In this document: piece by piece, positions 34,289 to 43,880 of the stretch
Position numbering within the stretch: position 1 is the stretch's first letter
Layout of the letters: each line of letters begins with the position of its first letter
Assembly: GCA_041392475.1 (NCBI GenBank)
Contig: JAWKLZ010000001.1
Span: forward strand, 1,798,001 to 1,862,000
DNA: 64,000 nt
Reading direction: 5' to 3'
Origin: Chitinophagales bacterium
Lineage (GTDB): Bacteria > Bacteroidota > Bacteroidia > Chitinophagales > UBA2359
Translations under genes and position numbers: made by a program
The notes under the pieces: model-generated
What the model was told of the DNA's origin: nothing
Database searches by the model: none
The model's input: the letters and a program-made list of their open reading frames with translations, nothing else

Positions 34289-36289
34289 TTATTTTGCCAG
34301 ATATTTGTCGAACCAACGTCCAATGTGTTCTAAACGCACTACTCTTCTATCTGTTCGCCCAATGCGTGACAATCCATGTGATTCATCGGGAAAAATCACC
34401 AATTCTGTATCTACTCCCAATTTCTTCAAGGCAATATAGACTTGCTCTCCCTGTTCCAAATTGCATCGGTAATCTTTTTCGCTGTGAATCACCAAAGTAG
34501 GCGTTTTGGCATTTCCGATGTATTTGATGGGTGACATTCGCCAAAAATTTTCCATGTCTTCAAAAGGAGGTTTGTCGCCAAAACACTGTTGGAAAATCCA
34601 ATTGCCATCACTTGAACCCCACATACTCACCAGATTACTGACACAACGTTGGGTTACTCCTGCTTTGAAGCGATCCGTATGCCCAATAATCCAATTGGTC
34701 ATATATCCACCGTAACTACCTCCTGTCACGCCCATTCGTTTGATATCAATATAGGGTAGTTTGGTCATGTAATCTGTCCAAGCCATCAAATCTTTGTAGT
34801 CTGCTCCACCCCAATCGTTCCAGATTGCCTTTGCGTGATTTTCACCATAGCCCTGCCCACCTCTCGGATTGCAAAAATACACGACATAACCTTTTGCAGC
34901 CAAATAGTAAAACTCGTGGGTAAATGCTTCGCCATATTGCAGCAAAGGGCCGCCGTGAATTTGTAGAATGGAAGGATATTTTTTCTTAGGATTGAAGTTA
35001 GGCGGTTTCACTATCCAACCTTGTAGGTCGTTCTCGTCTGCGCCTTTGAACCAAACTTCTTCAATTTCACCCAAATTCCGTTTTTGCAGCAGTTTATGGT
35101 TTAAATTCGTCAATACCTTGACTTTCTTTCCTTTTTTTACTGCAATTTGGCAAGGATCAGTCATTGTCCCCAAAACGACTGCCAATATGTTTTGCTCGGC
35201 ATCATAACTGATAGGCCCTGCTACGCCTTTTTCATCCAAAACGGTGGACAATGATTTGTCCGAAAGCTGCAAATTGTGAATAGAGGCCCGTCCGTGTTTG
35301 GCGATTTGAAAGGTAATGGATTGGCTGTCTTTCGACCATACAGGTGCAGAGTGAGCGGGTACGCCCATTGTGTCATTAGTCGTGTAGGTATCGAGGTTGA
35401 GATCGTATTGTTTGGTGAGGTTTTCGGGTTCGGAAGAACCGTCTGCCTTTACCCGCCACAGGTTGTTGTTTCGATACCACTCCAATCCGTCTTTGGCAAG
35501 ATAGGCAATCCACTCTCCATCGGGTGACCACGAAGGCAATTGAAGCTGACCAGCTTGTGTACTAATTTTCTGCTTTTTCTTGGTTTTTATCTCCATCACG
35601 AACAAGTCCTCTGCCTCGGTCGCCAAATGAGCATCATCACTGATATTGCTGGTGTAGGCTATTTTTTTGCCATCGGGAGACCAAGTAGGATGGTTTTCAT
35701 CGTGTTTTTTGCCTTTGGTGAGGTCTTCCACTTTTTTGCCTTTCACTGTCAAAACACTGATTCCCCAATGTGTGTCAGTTTTGTAGCCCATTCCGTCAAA
35801 TTTGTAGGAAGCTTTGGTGTAATGTCGTGCTACGACACCCAATTTCTTTTTTTGTTCGTCTGTTTCCTGTTCAATGGATTCTTTGCTTTTTCTTTGCAGA
35901 TTGAAGACAATTTTTTTGCCATCGGGCGACCACTCAAAATAACCAATAGAGCCTTTCACATCTGTCATTTTCTCGGCTTCTCCTCCTCCAAACTGTATGA
36001 TGTATAGCTGTGTTTCTTCTTCACGATTGGAGGTAAAAGCAATGGATTTACCATCAGGTGACCATTGAGGATTGGTATCCATTTGTTTGCCAAAAGTGAT
36101 TTGTCTGGCTTTTGCAGTATTCGTATCCACTGACCACAGATTGGCATATTTTTTTTCGGTTTTTTCCTCTACCCAATGCACAGGATACACCACAGTTTGA
36201 CCATCGGGTGATAAAGCACAAGTGCTAATCAGTTGGATATCGTATAGGTCTTTTGAAGTAATTCTCTTTTCTGTGTTGTTTTTTGTCAT
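34289..36289 (-). CDS. S9 prolyl-oligopeptidase-family serine peptidase (acylaminoacyl-peptidase-like)
   Basis: The protein has 666 residues from the ATG at 36289, which I prefer over an upstream in-frame ATG at 36340 because the S9 sequence starts with KRITSKDLYDIQL. It is cytosolic, with no signal peptide. An N-terminal beta-propeller holds repeated PQWSPDGKSIAF-type (PD40) blades. The C-terminal alpha/beta hydrolase has the triad Ser525 (GGSYGGYM), Asp606 (HSEKDYR) and His638 (DESHGLSR). Members cleave short peptides or N-acylated residues. A TTGACT-N17-TATAAT sequence lies upstream, unusual for the phylum. Confidence 0.92.
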   Translation of the reverse strand: MTKNNTEKRITSKDLYDIQLISTCALSPDGQTVVYPVHWVEEKTEKKYANLWSVDTNTAKARQITFGKQMDTNPQWSPDGKSIAFTSNREEETQLYIIQFGGGEAEKMTDVKGSIGYFEWSPDGKKIVFNLQRKSKESIEQETDEQKKKLGVVARHYTKASYKFDGMGYKTDTHWGISVLTVKGKKVEDLTKGKKHDENHPTWSPDGKKIAYTSNISDDAHLATEAEDLFVMEIKTKKKQKISTQAGQLQLPSWSPDGEWIAYLAKDGLEWYRNNNLWRVKADGSSEPENLTKQYDLNLDTYTTNDTMGVPAHSAPVWSKDSQSITFQIAKHGRASIHNLQLSDKSLSTVLDEKGVAGPISYDAEQNILAVVLGTMTDPCQIAVKKGKKVKVLTNLNHKLLQKRNLGEIEEVWFKGADENDLQGWIVKPPNFNPKKKYPSILQIHGGPLLQYGEAFTHEFYYLAAKGYVVYFCNPRGGQGYGENHAKAIWNDWGGADYKDLMAWTDYMTKLPYIDIKRMGVTGGSYGGYMTNWIIGHTDRFKAGVTQRCVSNLVSMWGSSDGNWIFQQCFGDKPPFEDMENFWRMSPIKYIGNAKTPTLVIHSEKDYRCNLEQGEQVYIALKKLGVDTELVIFPDESHGLSRIGRTDRRVVRLEHIGRWFDKYLAK

Positions 36290-36325
36290 GATTGATGCAA
36301 CTTTTAGGTTATTTTTTGCCTTTAG

Positions 36326-36354
36326 ATTATACGTTTGCAAGATACAAAAGTCAA
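36326..36354 (-). promoter_or_regulatory. Sigma70-like promoter sequence for the S9 peptidase
   Basis: Minus-strand TTGACT (36354-36349) and TATAAT (36331-36326) are separated by exactly 17 nt and end 37 nt before the preferred ATG. This matches the E. coli consensus rather than TTTG/TAnnTTTG. It may be a coincidence in AT-rich DNA. Confidence 0.3.
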
Positions 36355-36489
36355 ACTACTATTGAAAAACGTTAAAAACTTAATGACTTTTATTAACATT
36401 TTCAATTTACATTAGATAACTTATTTAGGCATGAGGAAACGCTTTACTTTGTTAATTCAATTTAAAACAATCATTAAAAAAGTCAATTC

Positions 36490-37110
36490 ATGAAAAACAT
36501 TTTGAATAGAATCCCTTTGATTATTTTTATTTTAAGTTTTTTCGCTACCAGTCATGTATTCGCACAAAGAGTGTCTGTAACCAGCAATTTCAGTGTTATC
36601 GAAAATGACAGGGTGGAAGGTGAAAATGTCAATGTACTGGACGAAAATACCACAACTGCTTCCCTAAATCTTCGCTTTTACGACCAAAATCTCTGGGCAA
36701 TTCGTTTGGGTGCGGGTGTGAAAGATTTGGAGTATAAATTTCAAGATGGCACGTTGAATACAAGTTATGATGTGAATCGAGAAAGCTTTTTTGTCAATGT
36801 TGGCTTGGAAAAACATTTTCGTTTACCGCTCAATCCCTACTTGGGTGTGAATGTGCCGATTACCTTCGATGGTGATGATACTGTAAACAACAATAGTATT
36901 GACAATAGCAGCGTAAAAACAGGCTTCAATGTGTTGGCAGGTGCCAACCTTTCGCTTTTCAAGATATTGCGAATAGGTTTTGAATTCAATACGGGCTTTA
37001 ATAGCTTCAATAAAGAAGTTTTGAAGAATCTCAGCCCTGGAGAAACGAGCAGCATCAAATTGAAGAACATGGACTATAGAGGTGAAATCACCGTGGGCGT
37101 TGCTTTGTAG
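36490..37110 (+). CDS. Predicted outer-membrane beta-barrel protein
   Basis: The protein has 206 residues with a signal peptide cleaved after FATSHVFA. The mature part shows alternating hydrophobic/polar strands rich in Gly and aromatic residues (LWAIRLGAGV, FFVNVGLEKHF, YLGVNVPITF, NLSLFKILRIGFEFNTG). It ends in ITVGVAL, without the classic final Phe. Size and pattern suit an 8-stranded OmpA/OmpW-like barrel. No periplasmic or enzymatic domain is visible, and the function is unknown. It is transcribed alone and followed by a strong intrinsic terminator (37156-37187). Confidence 0.7.
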   Translation: MKNILNRIPLIIFILSFFATSHVFAQRVSVTSNFSVIENDRVEGENVNVLDENTTTASLNLRFYDQNLWAIRLGAGVKDLEYKFQDGTLNTSYDVNRESFFVNVGLEKHFRLPLNPYLGVNVPITFDGDDTVNNNSIDNSSVKTGFNVLAGANLSLFKILRIGFEFNTGFNSFNKEVLKNLSPGETSSIKLKNMDYRGEITVGVAL

Positions 37111-37155
37111 TTACTGCAATAACAATTCGTATTTTTTTCATATTCATGCAAATAG

Positions 37156-37187
37156 AGCCTGCGATGCAACATCGCGGGCTTTTTTTT
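37156..37187 (+). terminator. Intrinsic terminator after the beta-barrel gene
   Basis: An 11-bp stem (AGCCTGCGATG / CATCGCGGGCT) with a CAA loop is followed by seven T. It ends at the stop codon of the convergent xerD gene and is a textbook rho-independent structure. Confidence 0.9.
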
Positions 37188-38103
37188 ACCCAAACCTTGG
37201 ATGAAATTGTATCAAGGTATCTCTCAAATAACTTTGGTCAATTTTGGAATAGATTTCGGTGGTTGTAATGGATTCATGTCCAAGCATTTCTTGAATTGCT
37301 CTTAAATCTGCTCCTCCTTCATAGAGGTGTGTTGCAAACGTGTGGCGAAACGTATGTGGGCTGACTACCTTTTGGATGCCTGCCTCTTTTGCAGCTTGTT
37401 TCACAATGTTGAAAATCATGACCCTACTTAAATTTTTTCCCCTTCGATTTAGAAACAAAAAATCTTCCATTTTGGGCTTGATGGGTTGATGAACCCGTAC
37501 TTGTTCTTTGTAGATAAGAACTTGTTTTAGTGCAGATTGATTGATGGGAACCAGTCGTTCTTTGTTGCTTTTGCCAATAATCCTGACGAAACCTGCTTGC
37601 AAATAAAGGTTGGAAATTTTGAGGCTGGTGAGCTCAGATGCACGCAACCCACAACCATACAATACTTCAATAATTGCCTTGTTGCGTTCGCCTTCAGGTT
37701 TGCTAAGGTCTATGGCTGCAATCATTTGATTGATTTCTTCGACACTTAATATAGTAGGTACTTTGGTTCCTATTTTGGGACTCTCTAAATGCTTTACAGG
37801 ATTGCGTTTGATCCATTCTTCGAGCATCAGAAACTTATAAAAAGCCTTGATTCCCGATAAGATACGGGCTTGTGATCGAATGCTGATGCCCGTTTCGGTC
37901 AAGGTTTGGAGGAAAAGTTCGCAGTGTTTTGGCTCTAAGGTTTGGGGTAGCAATTCTAATTCACTTTGAATTACAAATAACTTCAATTTTTCTATATCAC
38001 GCATATAGGCTTCGACTGAATTTATGGCTAATGAGCGTTCCAACTGCAAATAAGCTTTGAACTCTACTAAAGCAGTTTTCCATGTGAGGTGACTTTCTGG
38101 CAT
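37186..38103 (-). CDS. xerD: Site-specific tyrosine recombinase XerD-like
   Basis: The protein has 305 residues, typical for XerC/XerD. The N-terminal SAM-like DNA-binding domain spans residues 1-105. Catalytic residues are all present: Arg154 (YGCGLRASEL), Lys178 (IIGKSNKER), His250 and Arg253 (SPHTFRHTF), His276 (LGHESITTT) and Tyr285 (EIYSKI). Bacteroidota usually encode XerD-type recombinases that resolve chromosome dimers. No dif site was recognised nearby, and nothing here suggests a phage-type integrase. I infer a housekeeping role. It is not the missing integron integrase of the cassette block, because it lacks the IntI-specific insert. Confidence 0.9.
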   Translation of the reverse strand: MPESHLTWKTALVEFKAYLQLERSLAINSVEAYMRDIEKLKLFVIQSELELLPQTLEPKHCELFLQTLTETGISIRSQARILSGIKAFYKFLMLEEWIKRNPVKHLESPKIGTKVPTILSVEEINQMIAAIDLSKPEGERNKAIIEVLYGCGLRASELTSLKISNLYLQAGFVRIIGKSNKERLVPINQSALKQVLIYKEQVRVHQPIKPKMEDFLFLNRRGKNLSRVMIFNIVKQAAKEAGIQKVVSPHTFRHTFATHLYEGGADLRAIQEMLGHESITTTEIYSKIDQSYLRDTLIQFHPRFG

Positions 38104-38156
38104 TGCAGATCAAAAATAAGTTTGTATGCTTAAAAAAAATAAACGGCTCATCGAAG

Positions 38157-38268
38157 ATTTTAGTGGAATCAGATTTTTGTAGTTTATTCTTAAAGATATG
38201 GAATGTTTGAAAATCAGTATGCTCTACAAAAGGAAACTACAAAAGTCTTTAACTACTCCACTAAAAAT
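38157..38268. repeat. Degenerate palindromic repeat upstream of xerD
   Basis: ATTTTAGTGGAATCAG..TTTTTGTAGTTT (38157-38185) is mirrored by AAACTACAAAAGTC..TCCACTAAAAAT (38234-38268), with a 48-nt loop. It resembles the elements at 3817 and 34128. The following 38269-38550 shows nothing recognisable. Confidence 0.5.
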
Positions 38269-38550
38269 ATCCATGAGTCAAATAAACACTGCAAAATAAT
38301 ACATTTACAGGTGACATAAAGAAGCTGAAATCGTCTTTGATATAAGATTATTGATCTCCTATTGTTCTACTCTCAAACTCACCTTTCTTTTCTATTGCTG
38401 ATTTTCATTAAAACTTTTATTCGGTCAAGTTGCGTTTTTGCTAATGTAATAGGCTTAAACAATATAATTTGACAAAAAATAAAAATCATTTAAAAAAATA
38501 TTTTTATTTATATATGTAAGCGATTATTTTCTTTACTAAATGTTAATGCC

Positions 38551-38748
38551 ATGCTTTCCAATACTCTTTTTGAAGTAAACGAGATTTTGCAATTAACCTT
38601 GTTGCATTATGCTGCTGAGTCTTCTACCAAGTCTTACAATGATACCATTGTAGATGAAATAATCCATATTATTGAGAAGATTGACCGACTCCGTAGCAAA
38701 TTAGATGTTCCTCCTACTACTTTTGACTTTGGACTTTCACATAATTAG
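38551..38748 (+). CDS. Small helical protein of unknown function
   Basis: The 65-residue ORF is predicted mostly helical (VNEILQLTLLHYAAES, IVDEIIHIIEKIDRLRSKLD), with no signal peptide. A good intrinsic terminator (38759-38815) follows 10 nt after the stop, which supports a real transcript. I do not recognise the family. It could be a small regulator or an unannotated lineage-specific protein. Confidence 0.5.
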   Translation: MLSNTLFEVNEILQLTLLHYAAESSTKSYNDTIVDEIIHIIEKIDRLRSKLDVPPTTFDFGLSHN

Positions 38749-38758
38749 CAACGAAAAG

Positions 38759-38815
38759 ATGGATATTAGAGAAGTGAAGCTATCAACAACTTCTTATCCC
38801 TAATATCCATTTTTT
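38759..38815. terminator. Hairpin terminator between the small ORF and the TonB receptor
   Basis: ATGGATATTAG (38759-38769) pairs with CTAATATCCAT (38800-38810), and an inner GAAGT/ACTTC extends the stem. Five or more T follow on the plus strand. It sits between two convergent genes. Confidence 0.75.
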
Positions 38816-38825
38816 ATTGTGTCAT

Positions 38826-41177
38826 CTAAAACTCTACTCGATAACTTAATACAGGAATCAAACCTGTTTGATAATCATACTCAATAGTCTGTGAATTGAC
38901 ATTGTAATAATCCCCCCAAATATTTTCACGATTCAAGGCATTGAGCAAATCCAAACGCCATTCTGTTGTTTTGCTGCGTTTGTTTTTGCGGTAACTCAAT
39001 TGTAGGTCAAACTTCATGAAATCGGGATAACGCTCTTCGTAAGCTCCGTCAATATTCCGAACAGTTTCTCCATTTTGGCGAGAATGTTCTAAATCAATAG
39101 GTATAAAACGGCTGTTTCCACCCCAAGTTCCCCGCATATTCACTCCAATCAAATTTTGTTTGCGCTTTCCGACTTTGAATTCCTTTCCTGACAACACATT
39201 GAAGTTGAAGTTTCCATTGAAGGGTGTGTTTCTTTCTTTTCCATCCAAAGCCGTAAATTTGGCTTCATAAAGCGAAGCAGTCGTTAGCAGGTAAAAACCT
39301 TTGGAGAAAAATCGCTGTGCCGTAAATTCCAGCCCATAGTTTCGTCCTGTTCCTTCATTCATCAAATCCTGAGTACTGAAACCTTCCTCCAACAAAATCG
39401 GTGAAAAAATAGAACCTACAACCGAACTAATTGGTAGGTTGTAAAGCCTTTGAAAGTAGGCTTCTGTCTTGAAATACCATTGGTTATTGACCGATACATC
39501 GTAGCCCAAAACATAATGCTGCGCTTTGGAAAAATCCAAGTTTCGGTTAGGCTGCAATTTTGTGCCATCCTCCAACAACTGATTCGCCAAATAATACTCC
39601 AATGATTCCACTTTGCTATGAATTCCAAAACCAAAACTCAAAGATTGATTGGGCTGCAATTGCCACTTCAATGCAGAACGTGGCTCAACGGCTGTACTTT
39701 CATTCAAGCCAAATCGAAGGAAATGGACTCCATTTACCCACGATAAACTTTCGGTGAGTCGAAATTTCCAACTTGTATAAGCTTGTAAAGTACTGGCATT
39801 GCCTTTCTCATTGAAGCGTTCAAAATTGTTGAAAGGTGGTTCAATGCTCGGAAACTGAAAACTTTCTAAAAAATTGTAACCCAAAGCGGTATAGGTCAAT
39901 CCGCTTTCTACAATATGCTGGCGATTCAACTTGGTATTGAAACGCATAGAAGCACGGGCATAGGTTTTGTTAAATTGTTCTTTATAAGTCCCTTGATAAG
40001 TTCCTTCATTGTCCTCCTCATCTTCTCCAATGCTCGTTGCAGATAAAGACAAAGTAGTTTTGAGATAGGTTTTATCACCCAAAATTGCCAGATGCGACAA
40101 ACCCATTGCCCCCATATTTGCTTTTTCGACATCCGAATAGTCAATATCTTTGGGTTGGTAGGTATTTTTACTCAAACCGCCGATTCCCCAAAGCGAAAAA
40201 GTACCCATTTTTTGGGTAGGAATATGCAGTTTGAAGGAAACATCTTGGTAAGTTGTCACATCCTCGTCACCGACAATTCCTACGCCCAAATCGTTCAACA
40301 AGGCCAAAGTTGAATAGCGGTAATTCACCAAAAAAGAAGCTCCACTACCTTTCTTCAAAGGCCCTTCGGCTGCGGCTTCCATCCCCAAAATACCTGCCTG
40401 CAAAGTGTATTCATTTTTTTCATTATTACCATTCCGCAACTTCAAATCAAATACACCCGAAAGTGCATTGCCAAACTCTGACGGAAAAGCTCCTGTATAA
40501 AAATCAGACTTACTCAATACATTGGCACTCAAAATGCTAATCCCTCCACTTGAAGCTCCCTCCGAAGCAAAATGATTAGGGTTTGGAATTTCCACGCCCT
40601 CCATTCGCCACAACAAACCTCTTGGTGAATTGCCTCGAATGATAATGGCATTTTGGTCATCACCTCCGTTACTACTAACTCCTGCAAAAGCCGATACCAT
40701 GCGTGCAGGATCGCTGACACTTGCGGCATAACGTTTGGTTTCTTCCACCGAAAAAGATTGTGCGCTTACCGTCGCCATTTCGTTCAAAACCTGTGCTTTG
40801 TTTTGAGTTGCCTTCACTACGATTTCATTCATTTCGACCACTGACTCTATCAATTCTATATTGATAACCAATTCTTTCCCTACCCCCAACAATACATTGG
40901 GTAAGCTTTGGCTTTCGTAGCCCAAAAAAGAAATTGTCAAAGTATGTCGTCCGACAGGAGCTTTTTCGATTTTGAAGTTGCCATTCACATCCGTACTTGC
41001 ACCCAAAAACGGATCAGAATCCACTACCACCACATTTGCGCCAATGATGGGAATTTGGGTATCATGGTCAATGACTGTTCCACGAATGGTTTGATGCAAT
41101 TGGCTATTTTGTGCCAACGTTTCATCGTTGAGGTATAGGCATAGAAAACCCGCCATGATAAAAATAAAATTCTTCAT
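38826..41177 (-). CDS. TonB-dependent outer-membrane receptor (CarboxypepD-regulatory type)
   Basis: The protein has 783 residues. A signal peptide is followed by a carboxypeptidase-D regulatory-like domain (RGTVIDHDTQIPIIGANV, to about residue 110). A plug domain follows (SVSDPARMVSAFAGV, AIIIRGNSPRGLLWRMEG), then a beta-barrel ending in VLSYRVEF with a terminal Phe. It is closely related along its length to the next gene (41221-43860), as in the shared FYTGAFPSEFGNALSGVFDL stretch. It lacks the STN signalling domain. The two genes probably arose by tandem duplication and then diverged in ligand. The substrate is unknown. Confidence 0.9.
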   Translation of the reverse strand: MKNFIFIMAGFLCLYLNDETLAQNSQLHQTIRGTVIDHDTQIPIIGANVVVVDSDPFLGASTDVNGNFKIEKAPVGRHTLTISFLGYESQSLPNVLLGVGKELVINIELIESVVEMNEIVVKATQNKAQVLNEMATVSAQSFSVEETKRYAASVSDPARMVSAFAGVSSNGGDDQNAIIIRGNSPRGLLWRMEGVEIPNPNHFASEGASSGGISILSANVLSKSDFYTGAFPSEFGNALSGVFDLKLRNGNNEKNEYTLQAGILGMEAAAEGPLKKGSGASFLVNYRYSTLALLNDLGVGIVGDEDVTTYQDVSFKLHIPTQKMGTFSLWGIGGLSKNTYQPKDIDYSDVEKANMGAMGLSHLAILGDKTYLKTTLSLSATSIGEDEEDNEGTYQGTYKEQFNKTYARASMRFNTKLNRQHIVESGLTYTALGYNFLESFQFPSIEPPFNNFERFNEKGNASTLQAYTSWKFRLTESLSWVNGVHFLRFGLNESTAVEPRSALKWQLQPNQSLSFGFGIHSKVESLEYYLANQLLEDGTKLQPNRNLDFSKAQHYVLGYDVSVNNQWYFKTEAYFQRLYNLPISSVVGSIFSPILLEEGFSTQDLMNEGTGRNYGLEFTAQRFFSKGFYLLTTASLYEAKFTALDGKERNTPFNGNFNFNVLSGKEFKVGKRKQNLIGVNMRGTWGGNSRFIPIDLEHSRQNGETVRNIDGAYEERYPDFMKFDLQLSYRKNKRSKTTEWRLDLLNALNRENIWGDYYNVNSQTIEYDYQTGLIPVLSYRVEF

Positions 41178-41220
41178 ATTTAATTGATTTATTAGGTATT
41201 TTGATTGTTACAATTTTTCT

Positions 41221-43860
41221 TTAAAATTCGCATCTCCAACTTAATACAGGAACAATGCTATTGCCTTTATAGTCCACAATTTGCTGACTTTCTACATCAT
41301 AATACTTCTGCAATATATTCCTATTTCCAGTAACGTTCAGCAAATCCAGCCGCCATTCAACAGTCAGTTTTCTTTTGTTATGGCGGTAACTCAGTTGAAC
41401 ATCCAAGCGTTTGTAATCGGGCATTATGCGCTCATAAGCATGGGCAAAATCTCTCACCTCTTCTTTGTAGAGACGTGAATATTCTAAATCTATCGGCGTG
41501 TATCGTTTGCCGCCCGACCAAGTTCCTCTTAGATTTAGCCCCAAAATATTTTGCTGGTTAGAGCCGATTACCAACTCCTTGCCTACCAATACATTGAAGT
41601 TGCGTCCACTATCAAAAGGAGTCTTGCGGCGTACTCCGTCCGATGATTTGTAGCTCGACTGAAATAAAGAAGCATTTGTCAGAAAGTAGTAATTGTCTGC
41701 AAAAAAACGTTCTAATGTAAACTCTAAACCGTAATTAGTTCCTTTACCATCATTTAGCAAACTTCTATTCGTTAAACCTTGTTCTAAAATAAGGGCGGAA
41801 AAAATACTTGAAGGATCTTCCGACACAGGCGCATTGAATATTTTTTGGTAATAGGTTTCTACCTTCAAATGCAATTTAGGGCTAAAATAATGATCATAAC
41901 CCAAAACCAGATGATGGGATTTGGTCAAATCCAAATCATGATTTTGTTGTACCAAACTGCCATCAGGTAACGTATAATTCGCCAAATAATATTCCAAAGA
42001 CTCTATTCGACTGTGCAAACCATATCCAAAACTAAGCTTACTTTGCTCATTGTATTGCCATTGCAGTGAAGCACGAGGTTCTACACTCACCTTTCCATTT
42101 AGTCCAAAATACAAAGCGTGAAGTCCACTTACCATAGTCCAATTTTTTGCCAAACGGTATTTCCAACTTCCATAAGCCTGCAACATAGTGGTCGTTTCCT
42201 TACTTTTAAAAAGCATAAAATCATCGTAAGGAGGTTCAGATAAATCGTTTTTTATACGTGTATTGAAGTTATACCACCAATGGGTATAAATCAAGCCCGT
42301 TTCGATGCTTTGCTGTGAATTGATTTTGGAATTCAATGCCACTTTTGCCTTTCCAAAAGTCTTCTTCAAATTTTCATCATAATTTGCAGTAGGTACTTCA
42401 ATACTAACTTTTTCTAAATCTTTGATTTTCGTTCCAGAAAGTGACAATGAAGTCTTCAAATAGGTTTTTTCATTGAAAATGTGCAAATTAGACAGCCCTA
42501 CAATCCCCATTTTTTCATTTTCATTATCTTCAATCCGTTCAAATTGTTCCCAATGACTACTTACTCCTCCTATTCCGAACAACGAAAAATACCCTTTTTG
42601 ATTGGGAAAATGAAACTTGAATGCCACATCTTGATAGCTCGTTTCATCGCCATTTCCTCCAATATTAATGCCCAGATGATTGAGCATCGCCAAAGTTGAA
42701 TAACGGTAATTCACTAAATAAGAGGCTCCACCTTTTTCCACCAAAGGGCCTTCCATCGCCGCTTCAAGCCCCAACATCCCCAATTGCAGTGTATATTCTC
42801 TCTTTTCGTTATTTCCATTTCTAAGTTGCAAATCAAATACACCAGAAAGGGCATTTCCAAACTCTGATGGAAAAGCACCTGTATAAAAATCTGATTTCCC
42901 TATCACATTGGTACTCAGTATTCCAATCGCACCATTTGAGCTACCTTCCGAAGTAAAATGATTGGGATTAGGGATTTCTACACCTTCCAATCGCCACAAA
43001 ACTCCTCTTGGTGAATTGCCCCTAATAATGACCGCATTTTCCTCCAAATCCCCATTGCTCATCACCCCTGCATAAGCCGTCACCGTCCTTGCAGGGTCAC
43101 TTACTCCTGCTGCAAATCTTTTGGTTTCCTCAACCGAAACAGACCATGCACTGATCAATGCCATCTCATTGATAGGTTTGGCTTTTTGTGCGCTCGCATT
43201 GACTTCAATCACATCCAACTCGTTTAAAGATTCTTCTAAACCAACCTCCAAAACCAACTCTTTGCCTGTACCAATCAACACATTGGAAAGCGTTTTTCCT
43301 TCATATCCAATGTAAGACACCAACAAGGTATGTCGCCCAACAGCTATATCTGGAAACCTAAAATTACCTTCCAAATCTGTACTTGCTCCCATAAAAGGTT
43401 GAGAATCTTTCACCACAACATTTGCCCCAACAATCGGCAATTGAGTACTTTGGTCAATCACCCGTCCTCGGATTGTCTGCTTCAAAATGGCTTTTTTTGC
43501 AGGTGTTTTGGGTGTAGATGTTGGTATATTTTTTTTAGGTAACGGCTTCAATATGATTCGTTTTCCTAAAATTTTGTAGTCTGCGTCAATGGATTGCAGT
43601 AATTCCTCCAATACCAATCGAAGAGGCTTATTTTTGAAGTCAATATCTACTTTTTGTTCTACCGCCACCAAATTTTTACTATACGAAAACCGAATATTGT
43701 ACCTTTTGCTCAGTTCTTTCAAGACCTCTTCAATGGACACATTGGATTGATTCACTGTTACCTTTTTATTGAGCAAACCTTCTTCCTTACCGTTGTTTTT
43801 GGCGTTCAAAAACACAGTTATTGCAGAAAGTAGCCAACAAAAAAGTAGTATTTTCTTCAA
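41221..43860 (-). CDS. TonB-dependent receptor with N-terminal STN signalling domain
   Basis: The protein has 879 residues. After the signal peptide, residues of about 30-105 form an STN (secretin/TonB short N-terminal) domain (VSIEEVLKELSKRYNIRFSY). Such domains signal to an anti-sigma FecR protein. A CarboxypepD-like domain follows (RGRVIDQSTQLPIVGANVVV), then plug and barrel ending in VLSWRCEF. It lies 20 bp downstream of the fecR gene and 43 bp upstream of its STN-less paralogue, so the three genes form one operon. Confidence 0.92.
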   Translation of the reverse strand: MKKILLFCWLLSAITVFLNAKNNGKEEGLLNKKVTVNQSNVSIEEVLKELSKRYNIRFSYSKNLVAVEQKVDIDFKNKPLRLVLEELLQSIDADYKILGKRIILKPLPKKNIPTSTPKTPAKKAILKQTIRGRVIDQSTQLPIVGANVVVKDSQPFMGASTDLEGNFRFPDIAVGRHTLLVSYIGYEGKTLSNVLIGTGKELVLEVGLEESLNELDVIEVNASAQKAKPINEMALISAWSVSVEETKRFAAGVSDPARTVTAYAGVMSNGDLEENAVIIRGNSPRGVLWRLEGVEIPNPNHFTSEGSSNGAIGILSTNVIGKSDFYTGAFPSEFGNALSGVFDLQLRNGNNEKREYTLQLGMLGLEAAMEGPLVEKGGASYLVNYRYSTLAMLNHLGINIGGNGDETSYQDVAFKFHFPNQKGYFSLFGIGGVSSHWEQFERIEDNENEKMGIVGLSNLHIFNEKTYLKTSLSLSGTKIKDLEKVSIEVPTANYDENLKKTFGKAKVALNSKINSQQSIETGLIYTHWWYNFNTRIKNDLSEPPYDDFMLFKSKETTTMLQAYGSWKYRLAKNWTMVSGLHALYFGLNGKVSVEPRASLQWQYNEQSKLSFGYGLHSRIESLEYYLANYTLPDGSLVQQNHDLDLTKSHHLVLGYDHYFSPKLHLKVETYYQKIFNAPVSEDPSSIFSALILEQGLTNRSLLNDGKGTNYGLEFTLERFFADNYYFLTNASLFQSSYKSSDGVRRKTPFDSGRNFNVLVGKELVIGSNQQNILGLNLRGTWSGGKRYTPIDLEYSRLYKEEVRDFAHAYERIMPDYKRLDVQLSYRHNKRKLTVEWRLDLLNVTGNRNILQKYYDVESQQIVDYKGNSIVPVLSWRCEF

Positions 43861-43880
43861 TCTCGTAATTCTTTAGTATT

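Noticed and set aside
37186..38103. XerD-like gene as the integrase of the attC-like array
   Set aside because: It has XerD length and motifs and lacks the extra insert of integron integrases. It is also 21 kb from the array and next to core genes.
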